Shown here: in pieces, positions 33,810 through 43,620 of the stretch | How positions within the stretch are numbered: the stretch's first letter is position 1 | Layout: each line of letters opens with the position of its first letter | Assembly (NCBI GenBank): GCA_030748435.1 | Contig: JASMLZ010000009.1 | Span: 1 to 64,000, forward strand | Direction: 5' to 3' | Length of the DNA: 64,000 nucleotides | Source: Gammaproteobacteria bacterium | GTDB taxonomy: Bacteria > Pseudomonadota > Gammaproteobacteria > Pseudomonadales > Balneatricaceae | The notes under the pieces: generated by a model | The model's database searches: none | What the model saw: only the letters and a program-made list of their open reading frames with translations | Told to the model about the DNA's origin: nothing | Made by a program: the position numbers and the translations under genes

Positions 33810-35096
33810 ATGATAAAAAATATGCAATTACAGGCTTGGTTATGGAAATGGCATTTTATCGCCGGGCTTATGGTATTACCTTTTATACTTTTGTTGTCAG
33901 TGACCGGGGTGATTTATCTATTCAAAGATAATTACGAACAGATGGCGCTGCGAGATATGAGCACAGTTACGGTGCCGGTTAAGGCTGAACGCACTGCTTA
34001 CGAACAGCAATGGCAAAGTGCTAAAACAGTTGGCGGTAACAAGATCAATGCTATGCTATTGCCATCGAGTGAAGAGCAGGCAACAGTATTCAGTGCGGGG
34101 CGGTTTTCTGGTAAATCTTGGGTATATGTTGACCCTTATAATGGTCAGGTCACTGGCAATATTGCCGTTGCCGACACTTTTATGCAGCAAGTCCGTAACT
34201 TACATGGTGAACTATTGTTGGGCGATTATGGTACCAAGGTGGTAGAGCTGGTAGCGAGTTGGATGGTGGTTTTAATCTTGACTGGCCTCTATATCTGGTG
34301 GCCAAAAAAGGTTGCTGGCAGGTCATGGTTAAAGGGAAGCCTCATAATTCGGCGTGGTCAGGGCAAGCGCATTTTTTGGCGGGATATGCATGCCGTACTT
34401 GGTTTTTGGAGTTCTTTGGTGTTGTTGGTTATATTGGCTGGTGGCATGCCATGGACCGATGTATTTGGTAGTAATTATAAGTCGTTACGTGATGCTACAG
34501 GTACTGGTTACCCAGTGCACTGGCGCAATAGTAAAGGGCTAGAGTCCAAGGTAACTAATCAGCGCTTAAGTCTGGATGCTATGGTACAGATAGCTCAGGC
34601 ACAACAATTGCCCGGTACTGTAACACTCAAGTTGCCACTAAGTGATAAGGCTGTATTTAGTGTCAGTAATAGAGCTGATGATTTGCAACAGCAGCAAGTG
34701 TTGCATTTTGATCAGTACAGCGGCCATCTGGTGAAGGCGCTAAGCTGGCAAGAAGTTGGCATTATGTCCAGTGGGCGCCAGATCGTTATGCGTTTGCATC
34801 AGGGTCAATATTTTGGCATTGCCAATTGGTTAATTGTGCTGCTGGCGGCCAGTGCATTGGCTGTTATGAGTGCTAGTGCATTGATATCTTATATCATGCG
34901 CAAACCCGCAGGCAAGATAGGTATTCCCAAAGTGCCATCTGGTTTTCAGGTAGGTAAAGCACTGCTGGTAGGAATATTGGTGTTGGCTTTGGTGTTACCT
35001 TTATTTGGTGCTTCGCTCGTCCTGATTGTAGTACTTGATGCCTTAGCCAAACGCATAGTGTCCAGAGCTGGCCCTCAGGCCTGGTCCGGCAATTAA
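33810..35096 (+). CDS. PepSY-domain membrane protein (PepSY-associated TM)
   Basis: The 428-residue inner-membrane protein has an N-terminal WLWKWHFIAGLMVLPFILLL helix, a periplasmic PepSY-type region, central helices with VVELVASWMVVLILTGLYIW and DMHAVLGFWSSLVLLVILAG, and two more helices near the C-terminus. Conserved His in the HFIAG and DMHAVLG segments are typical of this family, which includes putative heme/flavin-dependent reductases linked with iron uptake. Here it stands between two copies of an AcuR-like repressor and under their operator, so its role may concern the catabolic operon instead. The exact function is unknown. Confidence 0.8.
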   Translation: MIKNMQLQAWLWKWHFIAGLMVLPFILLLSVTGVIYLFKDNYEQMALRDMSTVTVPVKAERTAYEQQWQSAKTVGGNKINAMLLPSSEEQATVFSAGRFSGKSWVYVDPYNGQVTGNIAVADTFMQQVRNLHGELLLGDYGTKVVELVASWMVVLILTGLYIWWPKKVAGRSWLKGSLIIRRGQGKRIFWRDMHAVLGFWSSLVLLVILAGGMPWTDVFGSNYKSLRDATGTGYPVHWRNSKGLESKVTNQRLSLDAMVQIAQAQQLPGTVTLKLPLSDKAVFSVSNRADDLQQQQVLHFDQYSGHLVKALSWQEVGIMSSGRQIVMRLHQGQYFGIANWLIVLLAASALAVMSASALISYIMRKPAGKIGIPKVPSGFQVGKALLVGILVLALVLPLFGASLVLIVVLDALAKRIVSRAGPQAWSGN

Positions 35097-35180
35097 TAAT
35101 ATAATGCCATGTGTGTGTCAGTCGTTCAGGTCCACATATGGGTGTCTATAACCAATGCAAGAAAAAAGTCTTGAATTATT

Positions 35181-35192
35181 AGACGACCGTAT
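35181..35192. promoter_or_regulatory. TetR operator, site 3
   Basis: AGACGACCGTAT, a version of site 1 with one mismatch in the right arm, lies 13 bases upstream of the second TetR start, in the same relative place as site 1 to copy 1. Confidence 0.55.
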
Positions 35193-35205
35193 ATATTATA
35201 TTCAC

Positions 35206-35841
35206 ATGCCTAGAATAACAGCTATAAAACAGGGTCGTGGTCGACCCAGCAAAAGCGCCCAGCAGGTTGAGGAAAACCGCCAGCGTCTGCTTTCTATTGG
35301 TGCTGCTCTACTGACCAGAAAAGGTTTTGGGGCCACTGGTTTGGATGAGGTCGCCAAACAAGCAGGTCTGCCCAAGGGTTCCTTTTATGCCTACTTTGAT
35401 AGCAAAGAAGCCTTTGGCTTGGCGCTGATTGATTCTTATGCCCGGTTTTTTAATGATATGTTAGACCGTTCGTACCTTAATAAAACTCGCACACCGCTTG
35501 CAAGGATCAGCGATTTTATTATGGAAGCGCGTTTTAATATGGCTAAATATGATTTTAACCGTGGTTGTTTAGTGGGTAATCTAGGTATGGAAGTCTACGC
35601 ATTGCCAGGTGTTTTTCGACAGCGTCTGGTGGATGTGTTTTGTGAATGGCAACATAAGACCGAGACCTGTTTGCTGGCTGCGCAAGCGCAGGGTGAGATA
35701 GCGCAGGACATTGATTGTGCCGCGCGGGCGGAATTATTTTGGATTGGTTGGGAGGGGGCGATTTTGCGGGCTAAGTTGGAGCGTCGAGCAGCCCCTATTG
35801 ATGCTTTTAAAGCGGATTTTTTGGCTAATCTAAAGGTCTGA
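35206..35841 (+). CDS. TetR family regulator, AcuR-like (copy 2)
   Basis: The 211-residue protein differs from copy 1 at only a small part of its residues, mainly around the second half of the ligand domain ([17 protein letters not shown] against [17 protein letters not shown]) and the C-terminal end. The helix-turn-helix recognition segment is almost unchanged ([20 protein letters not shown]), so both copies should read the same operator. The ATG at 35206 lies just after operator 3. It immediately precedes the semialdehyde dehydrogenase operon and probably represses it through site 4. Confidence 0.87.
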   Translation: MPRITAIKQGRGRPSKSAQQVEENRQRLLSIGAALLTRKGFGATGLDEVAKQAGLPKGSFYAYFDSKEAFGLALIDSYARFFNDMLDRSYLNKTRTPLARISDFIMEARFNMAKYDFNRGCLVGNLGMEVYALPGVFRQRLVDVFCEWQHKTETCLLAAQAQGEIAQDIDCAARAELFWIGWEGAILRAKLERRAAPIDAFKADFLANLKV

Positions 35842-35861
35842 TAAGTTTTTTTAATTATTTA

Positions 35862-35877
35862 TTAGTCGTATGGCTAA
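35862..35877. promoter_or_regulatory. Degenerate TetR operator, site 4
   Basis: TTAGTCGTATGGCTAA has TTAG/CTAA outer arms and resembles the outer frame of sites 2 and 3 with changes inside. It lies about 35 bases upstream of the dehydrogenase operon start. Confidence 0.4.
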
Positions 35878-35912
35878 TAATATTTACTTATAAATTTTTA
35901 AGGAACAACAAT

Positions 35913-37442
35913 ATGACAGGCGTAACTAAGGCCACGCATCAAGATAGTGTTACTGTGGTTGGTAATTATATGGCAGGAAAGCATTGCAAGGCTTCTGGTT
36001 CTGCGGGACACAAGGTGTTTAATCCAGCTACCGGAGAAGTCACTGCTTACGTACAGTATGCAACTGTCGAGGATGTTGATCAGGCTGTGGCTCATGCCCG
36101 CAAGGCTTTTGCCAGCTGGTCGGAAGTACCACCTATTATTCGGGCCCGTAAAATGAATCGTTTGCTAGCCCTAATGCAAGAGCACAAACAGGCTTTAGCA
36201 GAGGCCATCACCACCGAACATGGTAAGGTGCTGTCTGACGCCATGGGTGAAGTTGAGCGGGGTATCGATATTGTTGAATTTGCCTGTGGTATTCCACAAC
36301 TATTAAAAGGTGACTTTTCCGATCAGGTGTCTACCAATATGGACAACTGGACTCTGCGTCAGCCCCTTGGCGTGGTGGCAGGTGTGACACCGTTCAATTT
36401 TCCGGTCATGGTGCCGGCGTGGATGTTTCCCGTGGCCATAGCCTGTGGTAATACGTTTATTCTTAAACCATCCCCTACGGATCCTACACCTTCTTTGATG
36501 TTAGCTGATCTGATGCAGGCTGCTGGCTTTCCTGATGGTGTCTTTAATGTGGTGCAGGGCGATAAGGTAGCGGTAGATGCTTTGCTTGATCATCCTGATG
36601 TGCAGGCTTTGTCATTTGTTGGTTCGACACCTATCGCCAATGCTGTATACCAGCGTGGTGCTGCCAATGGCAAGCGTGTACAGGCTTTGGGTGGGGCTAA
36701 AAACCATATGGTGGTGATGCCCGACGCAGACATTTCCAAAGCAGTTGACGGTCTTATGGGAGCAGCATTTGGCTCTGCCGGTGAGCGTTGTATGGCTATT
36801 TCTGTTGCTGTACTGGTGGCTGACGCAGCAGAGCAGGTAATGCCTCTATTGACTCAGCGTGCTAAACAATTGCGCATTGGTTCGGGCATGGTTGCCGACA
36901 GTGAAATGGGACCGATTGTCACCGCTGCGGCGCGGCAGCGTATCAGTGGCTACATTGATGCTGGTGTTGCCGAAGGTGCTAATTTGCTGGTGGATGGCCG
37001 CGATCACTCGGTGCCTGGCTACGAAGATGGATTCTTTTTGGGCGCGACCCTGTTCGATCATGTAACAGCGGATATGAAAATTTACCAGGAAGAAATTTTT
37101 GGTCCTGTGCTGTGCTGTGTGCGCGTCGATACTGTGGAGCAGGCTATTGAGCTTATAAATGCCCATCGCTTTGGCAATGGTGTTTCTTGCTATACCCGCA
37201 GTGGTGGTGTGGCACGATTATTTAACCGCACCATACAGGTGGGCATGGTAGGTATTAATGTGCCGATTCCGGTACCTATGGCCTGGCAGGGTTTTGGGGG
37301 TTGGAAGAAGAGCCTGTTCGGAGATATGCATGCCTATGGTGAGGAAGGTGTGCGTTTTTATACCAGACAAAAATCCATAATGCAGCGTTGGCCTCAGGAC
37401 ATGGCGGATGGTGCTGAATTTGCAATGCCGGTGGCCAAATGA
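35913..37442 (+). CDS. CoA-acylating methylmalonate/malonate-semialdehyde dehydrogenase
   Basis: The 509-residue aldehyde dehydrogenase has the MmsA/IolA/DddC features: [31 protein letters not shown], the catalytic Cys293 in AGERCMAIS, and [16 protein letters not shown], where Asn replaces the general-base Glu of ordinary ALDHs, as in CoA-dependent members. The enzyme would convert malonate or methylmalonate semialdehyde to acetyl- or propionyl-CoA with NAD+ and CoA. It is first in the operon, follows TetR operator 4, and overlaps the GMC gene by four bases (ATGA). DddC in DMSP/3-hydroxypropionate catabolism is of this family. Confidence 0.88.
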   Translation: MTGVTKATHQDSVTVVGNYMAGKHCKASGSAGHKVFNPATGEVTAYVQYATVEDVDQAVAHARKAFASWSEVPPIIRARKMNRLLALMQEHKQALAEAITTEHGKVLSDAMGEVERGIDIVEFACGIPQLLKGDFSDQVSTNMDNWTLRQPLGVVAGVTPFNFPVMVPAWMFPVAIACGNTFILKPSPTDPTPSLMLADLMQAAGFPDGVFNVVQGDKVAVDALLDHPDVQALSFVGSTPIANAVYQRGAANGKRVQALGGAKNHMVVMPDADISKAVDGLMGAAFGSAGERCMAISVAVLVADAAEQVMPLLTQRAKQLRIGSGMVADSEMGPIVTAAARQRISGYIDAGVAEGANLLVDGRDHSVPGYEDGFFLGATLFDHVTADMKIYQEEIFGPVLCCVRVDTVEQAIELINAHRFGNGVSCYTRSGGVARLFNRTIQVGMVGINVPIPVPMAWQGFGGWKKSLFGDMHAYGEEGVRFYTRQKSIMQRWPQDMADGAEFAMPVAK

Positions 37443-39100
37443 TGAAGCAGAAGTTTGACTATATTGTAGTTGGTGCCGGCACGGCCGGTGCTCTGCTTGC
37501 CAACCGCTTAAGTGCTGATAGTACTAAGCGTGTACTCTTGCTGGAAGCAGGAGGTAAGGACAATTACCATTGGATTCATATTCCTGTGGGGTATCTTTAC
37601 TGCATCAATAATCCACGCACTGACTGGCAATTTCATACTGAGTCGGAAGCTGGGCTTAACGGTCGCTCTTTGTTGTATCCTCGTGGTAAGACTTTGGGTG
37701 GTTGTTCCTCTATCAATGGCATGATCTATATGCGCGGGCAGGCCAGGGATTACGATCAGTGGGCCCAGCTAAGCGGCGATTCTGAATGGTCCTGGACAGC
37801 CAGTCTGGAGGATTTTAAGGCCCACGAGGACTATTATCGTCTTGATAATAGTGCGCATAGCCTTGACCCGGATATACAAAGTCGGGCCCGTTTACATGGC
37901 TCAGGTGGCGAATGGCGTGTTGAAAAGCAGCGTTTACGGTGGGAAATTCTGGAAGCTTATGCAAAAGCGGCTACCCAGACAGGCATCCCCGCTACCGACG
38001 ACTTTAATGGTGGTGATAACACCGGGGTGGGCTACTTTGATGTGAACCAACGTTCTGGTTGGCGTTGGAATACCTCCAAAGCCTTTCTGCGGCCGGTTAA
38101 AAACCGACCCAATTTGGAAATATGGACCCACGCTCAAGTTACCAAGCTCAATCTTGGTAAGGATGCTGATGGCCATAAAAGATGCACTTCCGTGGATGTC
38201 AGGGTAGGAGGGCAGGCTCTTACTATCGAGGCCAGTCGTGAGGTAGTGCTTAGTGCTGGTGCTATTGGCAGTCCACATATTATGCAGCTGTCAGGGATTG
38301 GCTCGCCACAACATCTGGCTAGTGTAGGCATTGAGGTTGCCCATGCTCTTGAAGGCGTGGGCCGCAATCTGCAGGATCACTTGCAAATCCGCACTGTATA
38401 TGGGGTTGAAGGAGTAAAAACCCTGAATAAGATGGCTTCTACGCTGATAGGCAAGGCGTCCTTCGCCCTTGAATATGCTTTAAAGCGCACGGGTCCCATG
38501 AGTATGGCACCTTCCCAACTGGGTATTTTTACCAAGAGTGACCCGGCCCTTGAACACGCCAATATAGAATTTCATGTGCAGCCCCTGAGTTTGGAAGCTT
38601 TTGGTCAACCATTGCATGACTTCCCGGCCATCACCGCTAGCGTATGTAACCTTAACCCTAGCAGTCGCGGCACGGTATTGCTGAAGTCATCTGACCCCTA
38701 TCAAGCGCCAGCCATTGCACCTAACTATTTGGCTACAGATGAGGACCGCAAAGTAGCGGCTGACAGCCTGCGAGTGGTGCGTAACATAGCTCAGCAACAG
38801 GCTTTAGCGCCGTATCGGCCAACGGAAATCAAGCCGGGTATAGAGTTTCAGACAGATGCTGAACTGGCGCGCGTAGCCGGTGATATTGCCTCCACCATAT
38901 TCCACCCTGTGGGCACCACCAAGATGGGGCAGGCAAATGACCCTCTAGCGGTAGTAGACAGCAAATTAAGGGTCTATGGCATCCGCGGTTTGCGGGTGGT
39001 GGACGCGGGTATTATGCCCACCATTACTAGTGGTAATACGAATAGCCCAACGTTGATGATTGCGGAAAAGGCCGCGCGTTGGATTTTACAAGACAACTAA
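37439..39100 (+). CDS. GMC-family FAD alcohol dehydrogenase (choline dehydrogenase/DddA-like)
   Basis: The 553-residue flavoprotein has the FAD fold [16 protein letters not shown], the GMC signature [20 protein letters not shown] and the second signature [15 protein letters not shown]. Near the C-terminus are [10 protein letters not shown] with the active-site His, and [15 protein letters not shown]. It would oxidise an alcohol to the aldehyde used by the preceding dehydrogenase, for example 3-hydroxypropionate to malonate semialdehyde. Substrate assignment rests on the neighbour only, and choline-like or polyethylene-glycol-type substrates are possible. Confidence 0.86.
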   Translation: MMKQKFDYIVVGAGTAGALLANRLSADSTKRVLLLEAGGKDNYHWIHIPVGYLYCINNPRTDWQFHTESEAGLNGRSLLYPRGKTLGGCSSINGMIYMRGQARDYDQWAQLSGDSEWSWTASLEDFKAHEDYYRLDNSAHSLDPDIQSRARLHGSGGEWRVEKQRLRWEILEAYAKAATQTGIPATDDFNGGDNTGVGYFDVNQRSGWRWNTSKAFLRPVKNRPNLEIWTHAQVTKLNLGKDADGHKRCTSVDVRVGGQALTIEASREVVLSAGAIGSPHIMQLSGIGSPQHLASVGIEVAHALEGVGRNLQDHLQIRTVYGVEGVKTLNKMASTLIGKASFALEYALKRTGPMSMAPSQLGIFTKSDPALEHANIEFHVQPLSLEAFGQPLHDFPAITASVCNLNPSSRGTVLLKSSDPYQAPAIAPNYLATDEDRKVAADSLRVVRNIAQQQALAPYRPTEIKPGIEFQTDAELARVAGDIASTIFHPVGTTKMGQANDPLAVVDSKLRVYGIRGLRVVDAGIMPTITSGNTNSPTLMIAEKAARWILQDN

Positions 39101-39118
39101 CCGGACAGTAGCATAACT

Positions 39119-40378
39119 ATGGATGAAATACCTTTGAAAAAAGGCCCCCTTCATGGGGTCACCGTACTCGACTTTTCGCGGGTGTTAGCAGGCCCCTACT
39201 GCACTATGGTGCTAGCTGATCTTGGGGCCAGAGTAATTAAGGTTGAAAAGATTGGTACTGGGGATGATACGCGAGCCTTTGGACCCTTTATCGACAAGGA
39301 ATCGGCTTACTTCAATTGCTTTAACCGGCATAAAGAAAGCATCATACTGGATATTAAATCGCCCCGTGACCGGGAGTTGCTGGAACGCCTGTTTGATACG
39401 GCAGATGTGCTGGTAGAAAACTTCCGCCCCGGCGTCATGGATCGTTTGGGTTATGGTGCTGAACGCCTTGCCAAGACCCACCCGCATTTAATCTACTCGT
39501 CTATTTCCGGGTTTGGTCACTCAGGTCCCTATAAGGAGTTTCCGGGCTATGACATGGTGGTGCAAGCCATGGGTGGCATTATGAGTCTGACTGGTTGGCC
39601 AGATGGTGAACCGGCTCGAGTAGGCACTAGCTTTGGCGATTTGGGTGCCGCTTTGTTTGCTGCGGTGGGCATTGTCTCAGCCTTGTATAGCCGTACTAAA
39701 GATGCCCAGGGCACACGGGTGGATATCGGTATGCTCGATTGTCAGGCGGCATTAATGGAAACCGCGCTGGCACGTTATGATGTTGAGGGCATTGTGCCCA
39801 ACCGTACTGGTGATTCACATCCCTCACTGGCGCCCTTTGAAAGCTTTCGGGCCAAAGATAGCAAGATTGTTATTGCGGCAGGCAATGACACCTTGTTTAT
39901 GTTGATGGCTGATGCTTTGGAAACCCCGGGTTTGGCCCTTGATCCACGTTTTCTTACCAATGATCTGCGTTGTCGGAATCGGCCGGAAATGGTCGCAGAA
40001 ATTGAGCAGGTGCTGCAGAAAAAACCCGTGTCTCACTGGATTGATGCACTCAATGAAGTGGGCGTACCTTGTGCGCCAATCAACACCATAGACAAGCTGT
40101 TTGACCACCCACAACTATTGTCTAGGGACATGATTGTGCAGGTTGAAGGGCCATCTAAAGTGCCATTAAAAACCGCCGGTAATCCTATCAAGATGCATGG
40201 TCACGAAGAAATTGACGTCCATACGCCACTTTATGCGCCGGGCCTTGGTGAGCATCGTGAACGTATTCTGGCTGAATTGATGGGTGATCATGGGGCCTAT
40301 GACTTGCCGGCTAAAAAACAGACAGAGAAACAGCAACCAACACCTACAACCAAACCCAAAAAGTCTTTCAGTAAATAA
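39119..40378 (+). CDS. Family III CoA-transferase (CaiB/BaiF)
   Basis: The 419-residue protein has the family III motifs VLDFSRVLAGPYCTMVLADL, GARVIKVEK and FPGYDMVVQAMGG, in which the Asp is the expected catalytic residue that forms an aspartyl-CoA anhydride. The length fits a single-domain member, unlike the two-domain DMSP enzyme DddD. It would move CoA onto a carboxylic acid substrate. The last 20 residues or so are rich in Lys, Thr and Pro and look like an extra tail, similar in composition to the start of the next protein. It is 18 bases after the GMC gene. Confidence 0.87.
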   Translation: MDEIPLKKGPLHGVTVLDFSRVLAGPYCTMVLADLGARVIKVEKIGTGDDTRAFGPFIDKESAYFNCFNRHKESIILDIKSPRDRELLERLFDTADVLVENFRPGVMDRLGYGAERLAKTHPHLIYSSISGFGHSGPYKEFPGYDMVVQAMGGIMSLTGWPDGEPARVGTSFGDLGAALFAAVGIVSALYSRTKDAQGTRVDIGMLDCQAALMETALARYDVEGIVPNRTGDSHPSLAPFESFRAKDSKIVIAAGNDTLFMLMADALETPGLALDPRFLTNDLRCRNRPEMVAEIEQVLQKKPVSHWIDALNEVGVPCAPINTIDKLFDHPQLLSRDMIVQVEGPSKVPLKTAGNPIKMHGHEEIDVHTPLYAPGLGEHRERILAELMGDHGAYDLPAKKQTEKQQPTPTTKPKKSFSK

Positions 40379-40393
40379 TTTGGAGTGACACAG

Positions 40394-41218
40394 ATGACTA
40401 CAAGCAAAGCCAAGACCAAAACGACTACCCAGCCCAAGACTCAGGCCGAACCGGAGATGATTTTGGTGGAACGCCGAGAGCAGGTGGGGCTGATTACTCT
40501 GAATCGTCCCAAACAATTAAATGCACTGAATCAGCAATTGGCGCAAGAAACTCTTGCTGCCCTGCGGGAATTTGATGCTGATGCAAAAATTGGTGCCATT
40601 GTTATTACGGGCAGCTCCCGAGCCTTTGCTGCCGGGGCCGATATTGAGGAAATGGCGGCCAAAAATTTTACCGAGTTTTATATGGATGACTTCCTGTCGC
40701 CCTGGGATGAAGTTAGCAGCATTAACAAACCTATTATTGCCGCCGTAGGTGGTTTTGCCCTTGGTGGTGGCTGTGAGCTGGCTCTGCTATGTGACTTTAT
40801 TATTGCCTCGGAAGAAGCCCAGTTTGGGCAACCGGAAATCAAGTTGGGCATTTTGCCGGGCATAGGTGGTTCCCAACGTCTGACCCGGTCAGTGGGCAAG
40901 GCATTAGCCATGGATCTGGTATTAACGGGGCGCAATATTGATGCCCAGGAAGCCAAGCAGGTCGGTTTGGTGGCGCGTGTAGTGGCAGCAGAAGACTTGC
41001 TACAGACAGCACTGGAAGCCGCCCATACCATTGCTGGCTATAACACGCCTGCCGTCAAGATGGCCAAGCGAGCTGTCAATATGGCTCTTGAAACACCTTT
41101 GTCTGAAGGCTTGAGAACCGAGCGGCTGTACTTTCAGGCGGCGTTTGCAACTGATGGTCAAAAAGAGGGCATGAGTGCCTTCTTGCATAAGCGGGCCCCG
41201 GTATTCCGTAACCGCTAG
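40394..41218 (+). CDS. Enoyl-CoA hydratase/isomerase (crotonase family)
   Basis: The 274-residue protein has the oxyanion segment AFAAGADIEEM and GFALGGGCELALLCD, and the two catalytic glutamates of true hydratases are present (GCELAL and QPEIKLGILPG). It would hydrate an enoyl-CoA formed after CoA transfer, such as acryloyl- or crotonyl-CoA. The ATG at 40394 follows GGAG at eight bases and is preferred over a GTG upstream. The first 20 residues are a Lys/Thr/Gln-rich extension not usual for the family. It ends the catabolic operon; the binding-protein gene follows after 117 bases. Confidence 0.88.
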   Translation: MTTSKAKTKTTTQPKTQAEPEMILVERREQVGLITLNRPKQLNALNQQLAQETLAALREFDADAKIGAIVITGSSRAFAAGADIEEMAAKNFTEFYMDDFLSPWDEVSSINKPIIAAVGGFALGGGCELALLCDFIIASEEAQFGQPEIKLGILPGIGGSQRLTRSVGKALAMDLVLTGRNIDAQEAKQVGLVARVVAAEDLLQTALEAAHTIAGYNTPAVKMAKRAVNMALETPLSEGLRTERLYFQAAFATDGQKEGMSAFLHKRAPVFRNR

Positions 41219-41335
41219 GTCATCAGTTTATTCGGTGGTAATCAATCCGGATGCAGAAATATCAACTAATGGAGGATAACTTTACCTACATAATTTTTAA
41301 TTAACGCATGTAATAACAATAAATTGGAGAATAAA

Positions 41336-42595
41336 ATGAAATATATAGCAAGAAATATACTTATCAGTAGTATGTCAGCTTTGCTGCTTACGTCTGGTGC
41401 AGCCGTGGCTGAAACGGAAATCAACATAGCTGGTTGGGGTGCCAAATCCGGGCCCTTAAGGTCATTTGGCATCAACTCAGAAGCCGTGATGTCTGCGGCG
41501 GTTGAACGGGTCAATCAAATGGGTGGCGTAAAGCTGGCCGATGGCTCCATGGCCAAACTTACCTATAACTACAGTGATAGTGCCTGTAATGCCGAACAGG
41601 CTATTGCTGTGGCGCGTAAAGAGGCAGCCGATGGCAAGTCACTGATTGGCATTGGTCCTACCTGTTCTGGCGCGGCTGCGGCCATGTATGGTGTGTTCCA
41701 GAAACAGGTTGATGATACCAGTGATACTGGTCTGCAATACCCTATTCTAACGGATACAGCGGTACGTAATGGCTTAGCAAAAATTTCCCAATGGACTTTC
41801 CGTAATACACCCAATGAGCCAGAGATGTATGATCGCCTTTGGGCTTGGGTGGCGGCCAATCACCCTGATCTGAAGACCATCTATGGTGGTACGGAAACGG
41901 ATCAGGGGCACTCCAATGGCACCTATTCCAAAGTGATTGTGCAGGCGGCTACTCGCCATGGCTTTAACTGGGCTACGGGAGCTATCGAAGGTCTCACCGG
42001 TGATATTGCCTCGGGCTACAAGGAAGTGCTGAATAACTCTTCCAACTGGCTACAGGCAGATACCAGCTTCTCGGTACAGGCACGGGCTTTCCGTCGTTCC
42101 AAAGCGGATATCTTTATTATTTCGTCTCACCCCTTTACCACCTGTGGCATGCTGAAAGAGCTGGCTCGTCAGCGGGTGGAGCCCAAGTTGATTATCGGTC
42201 TGACTTCATCATCATCGGCAGAAGTAATGAAAGGTTGTGCGGCTGAAGCTGAAGGTATGATTATTCCTACCAGTTTTGCTCCCATTACTGAAGCCGCTGC
42301 TGAAGTTGCAGCACTGGCCAATGCCAATGGTGGTGATGCGGACTTGCACTCTGCTGCCGCTTGGGAAAACGTCATGATCATCAAGCAGGTGATTGAAAAT
42401 GTCGGCATTACCGGTGATCCGGCCATGATCCAGCAAGAACGCCGCAAGGTTCGTGATGGGCTTGAAGCTCTGACCGAAACTAACGGTTTGTTGGGCAAGA
42501 TTACCCGAGTACAGGATGAAGGTGAGGCCCTTAAGCCTTACGTATTTGTTCAGGCTCAGGGTGGCTCATGGAATGTAATCCACGACCCCCGATAA
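41336..42595 (+). CDS. Periplasmic substrate-binding protein of a branched-chain-amino-acid-type ABC transporter
   Basis: The 419-residue protein has a Sec signal peptide ending near GAAVAETE and a type I periplasmic-binding (Peripla_BP_6) fold typical of LivK/urea/amide binding proteins, with GIGPTCSGAAAAMY early in the mature part. The ATG at 41336 follows GGAGAATAAA. It is the only binding protein in a run of eight other transporter genes. The ligand is unknown; its position suggests the substrate of the CoA-dependent catabolic operon upstream, or a related carboxylate. Confidence 0.85.
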   Translation: MKYIARNILISSMSALLLTSGAAVAETEINIAGWGAKSGPLRSFGINSEAVMSAAVERVNQMGGVKLADGSMAKLTYNYSDSACNAEQAIAVARKEAADGKSLIGIGPTCSGAAAAMYGVFQKQVDDTSDTGLQYPILTDTAVRNGLAKISQWTFRNTPNEPEMYDRLWAWVAANHPDLKTIYGGTETDQGHSNGTYSKVIVQAATRHGFNWATGAIEGLTGDIASGYKEVLNNSSNWLQADTSFSVQARAFRRSKADIFIISSHPFTTCGMLKELARQRVEPKLIIGLTSSSSAEVMKGCAAEAEGMIIPTSFAPITEAAAEVAALANANGGDADLHSAAAWENVMIIKQVIENVGITGDPAMIQQERRKVRDGLEALTETNGLLGKITRVQDEGEALKPYVFVQAQGGSWNVIHDPR

Positions 42596-42612
42596 GCCAG
42601 GCATACGCCTTT

Positions 42613-42642
42613 GAGCTCACTGGTCTGCTAGCCGGTGGGCTC
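42613..42642 (+). other. Inverted repeat between binding protein and permease genes
   Basis: GAGCTCAC and GTGGGCTC form an imperfect 8-base stem. There is no good T run, so it is more likely an RNA stabiliser or weak attenuator that keeps binding protein levels above permease levels. Confidence 0.35.
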
Positions 42643-42728
42643 TTGCTAACATTAATCAGCGATAGCCCCGTTGCATGGGTTTATCGCCCGCAACAGGGCT
42701 GTCGCGAAAATGTACGAAGTGAAAATTC

Positions 42729-43616
42729 ATGAATTTTGACCATATAGATATAATCCAGTCAACCATAGATGGCGTCCTGTTTGGTTCCATTTATGCCTTG
42801 ATCGGATTGGGCTTTACCCTGATTTTTGGTGCTATGCACAAACTCAATATGGCTTATGCAGCGTCGGGAATTGCCGGGGCTTATACCGGTTTGATGTCGC
42901 TGACCATACTTGGTATGCCTGTGCTGATGGCCTTTATTATTGGCCCAGTTACGGCAGGTTTAATTGGTTTGCTACTGTATTTCGCCTGTTTTCGGTTTAT
43001 GCCAAGAGGTAACCAACTGGCCCCCTTGATGGCGTCTATTGGCGCGCTGTTTTTTATTGACGAGCTAATTATTCACGAAACCTCCGGTTCACCCATGTCA
43101 TTTCCTGCGGTCTTGCCAGATGCCTATTTTTTTCTGGGCGAATTTGGTATTCGTGGTGACTTGCTGATGGTGATGGGATTTAGTTTTATTCTGATGGCTA
43201 TCGTTATGCTGCTTTTGTATCGAACCAAGCTGGGTTTAGGCACCCGTGCTACCTCGCAGCAGCCCGTAGCGGCACTGCTATGTGGTATTCCAACCCATAG
43301 AACCAATGGCACAACCTTTGTTTTAGCTGGTGTACTGGGTGGTTTTGCTGGCTGCTTGCTAGCTGCATCGGTTGGCGTTTTGTCTCCCTTACTGGTTTTG
43401 CCTCTGACTATAAAAGGCCTGATAGTCACGGTTATTGGGGGGCTTGGCAGCATTCGCGGTGCCATTATTGCCGGTTTTGCAGTGGGCGCAGCAGAAGGTG
43501 TTTTCCTACTTGTGCGTGGTGTCAACGAACGTGATATCTACGTGTTCCTGCTACTTTTCTTATTCCTGGTGTTCCGCCCCAATGGGCTATTTGGCACCAC
43601 CATCAACCGGGATTGA
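42729..43616 (+). CDS. LivH-type ABC permease (set 1)
   Basis: The 295-residue membrane protein has about eight helices and the family pattern GLGFTLIFGAMHKLNMAYA near the N-terminus and GGLGSIRGAIIAGFAVG near residue 240, the loop that meets the ATPases. It forms one half of the inner-membrane channel with the next gene. It starts 133 bases after the binding protein gene and is followed by the LivM-type gene after four bases. Confidence 0.87.
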   Translation: MNFDHIDIIQSTIDGVLFGSIYALIGLGFTLIFGAMHKLNMAYAASGIAGAYTGLMSLTILGMPVLMAFIIGPVTAGLIGLLLYFACFRFMPRGNQLAPLMASIGALFFIDELIIHETSGSPMSFPAVLPDAYFFLGEFGIRGDLLMVMGFSFILMAIVMLLLYRTKLGLGTRATSQQPVAALLCGIPTHRTNGTTFVLAGVLGGFAGCLLAASVGVLSPLLVLPLTIKGLIVTVIGGLGSIRGAIIAGFAVGAAEGVFLLVRGVNERDIYVFLLLFLFLVFRPNGLFGTTINRD

Positions 43617-43620
43617 TACC

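Noticed and set aside
35913-41218. DddD-type DMSP CoA-transferase/lyase
   Set aside because: The CoA-transferase is a single-domain protein of 419 residues, whereas DddD has two such domains and is about twice as long.
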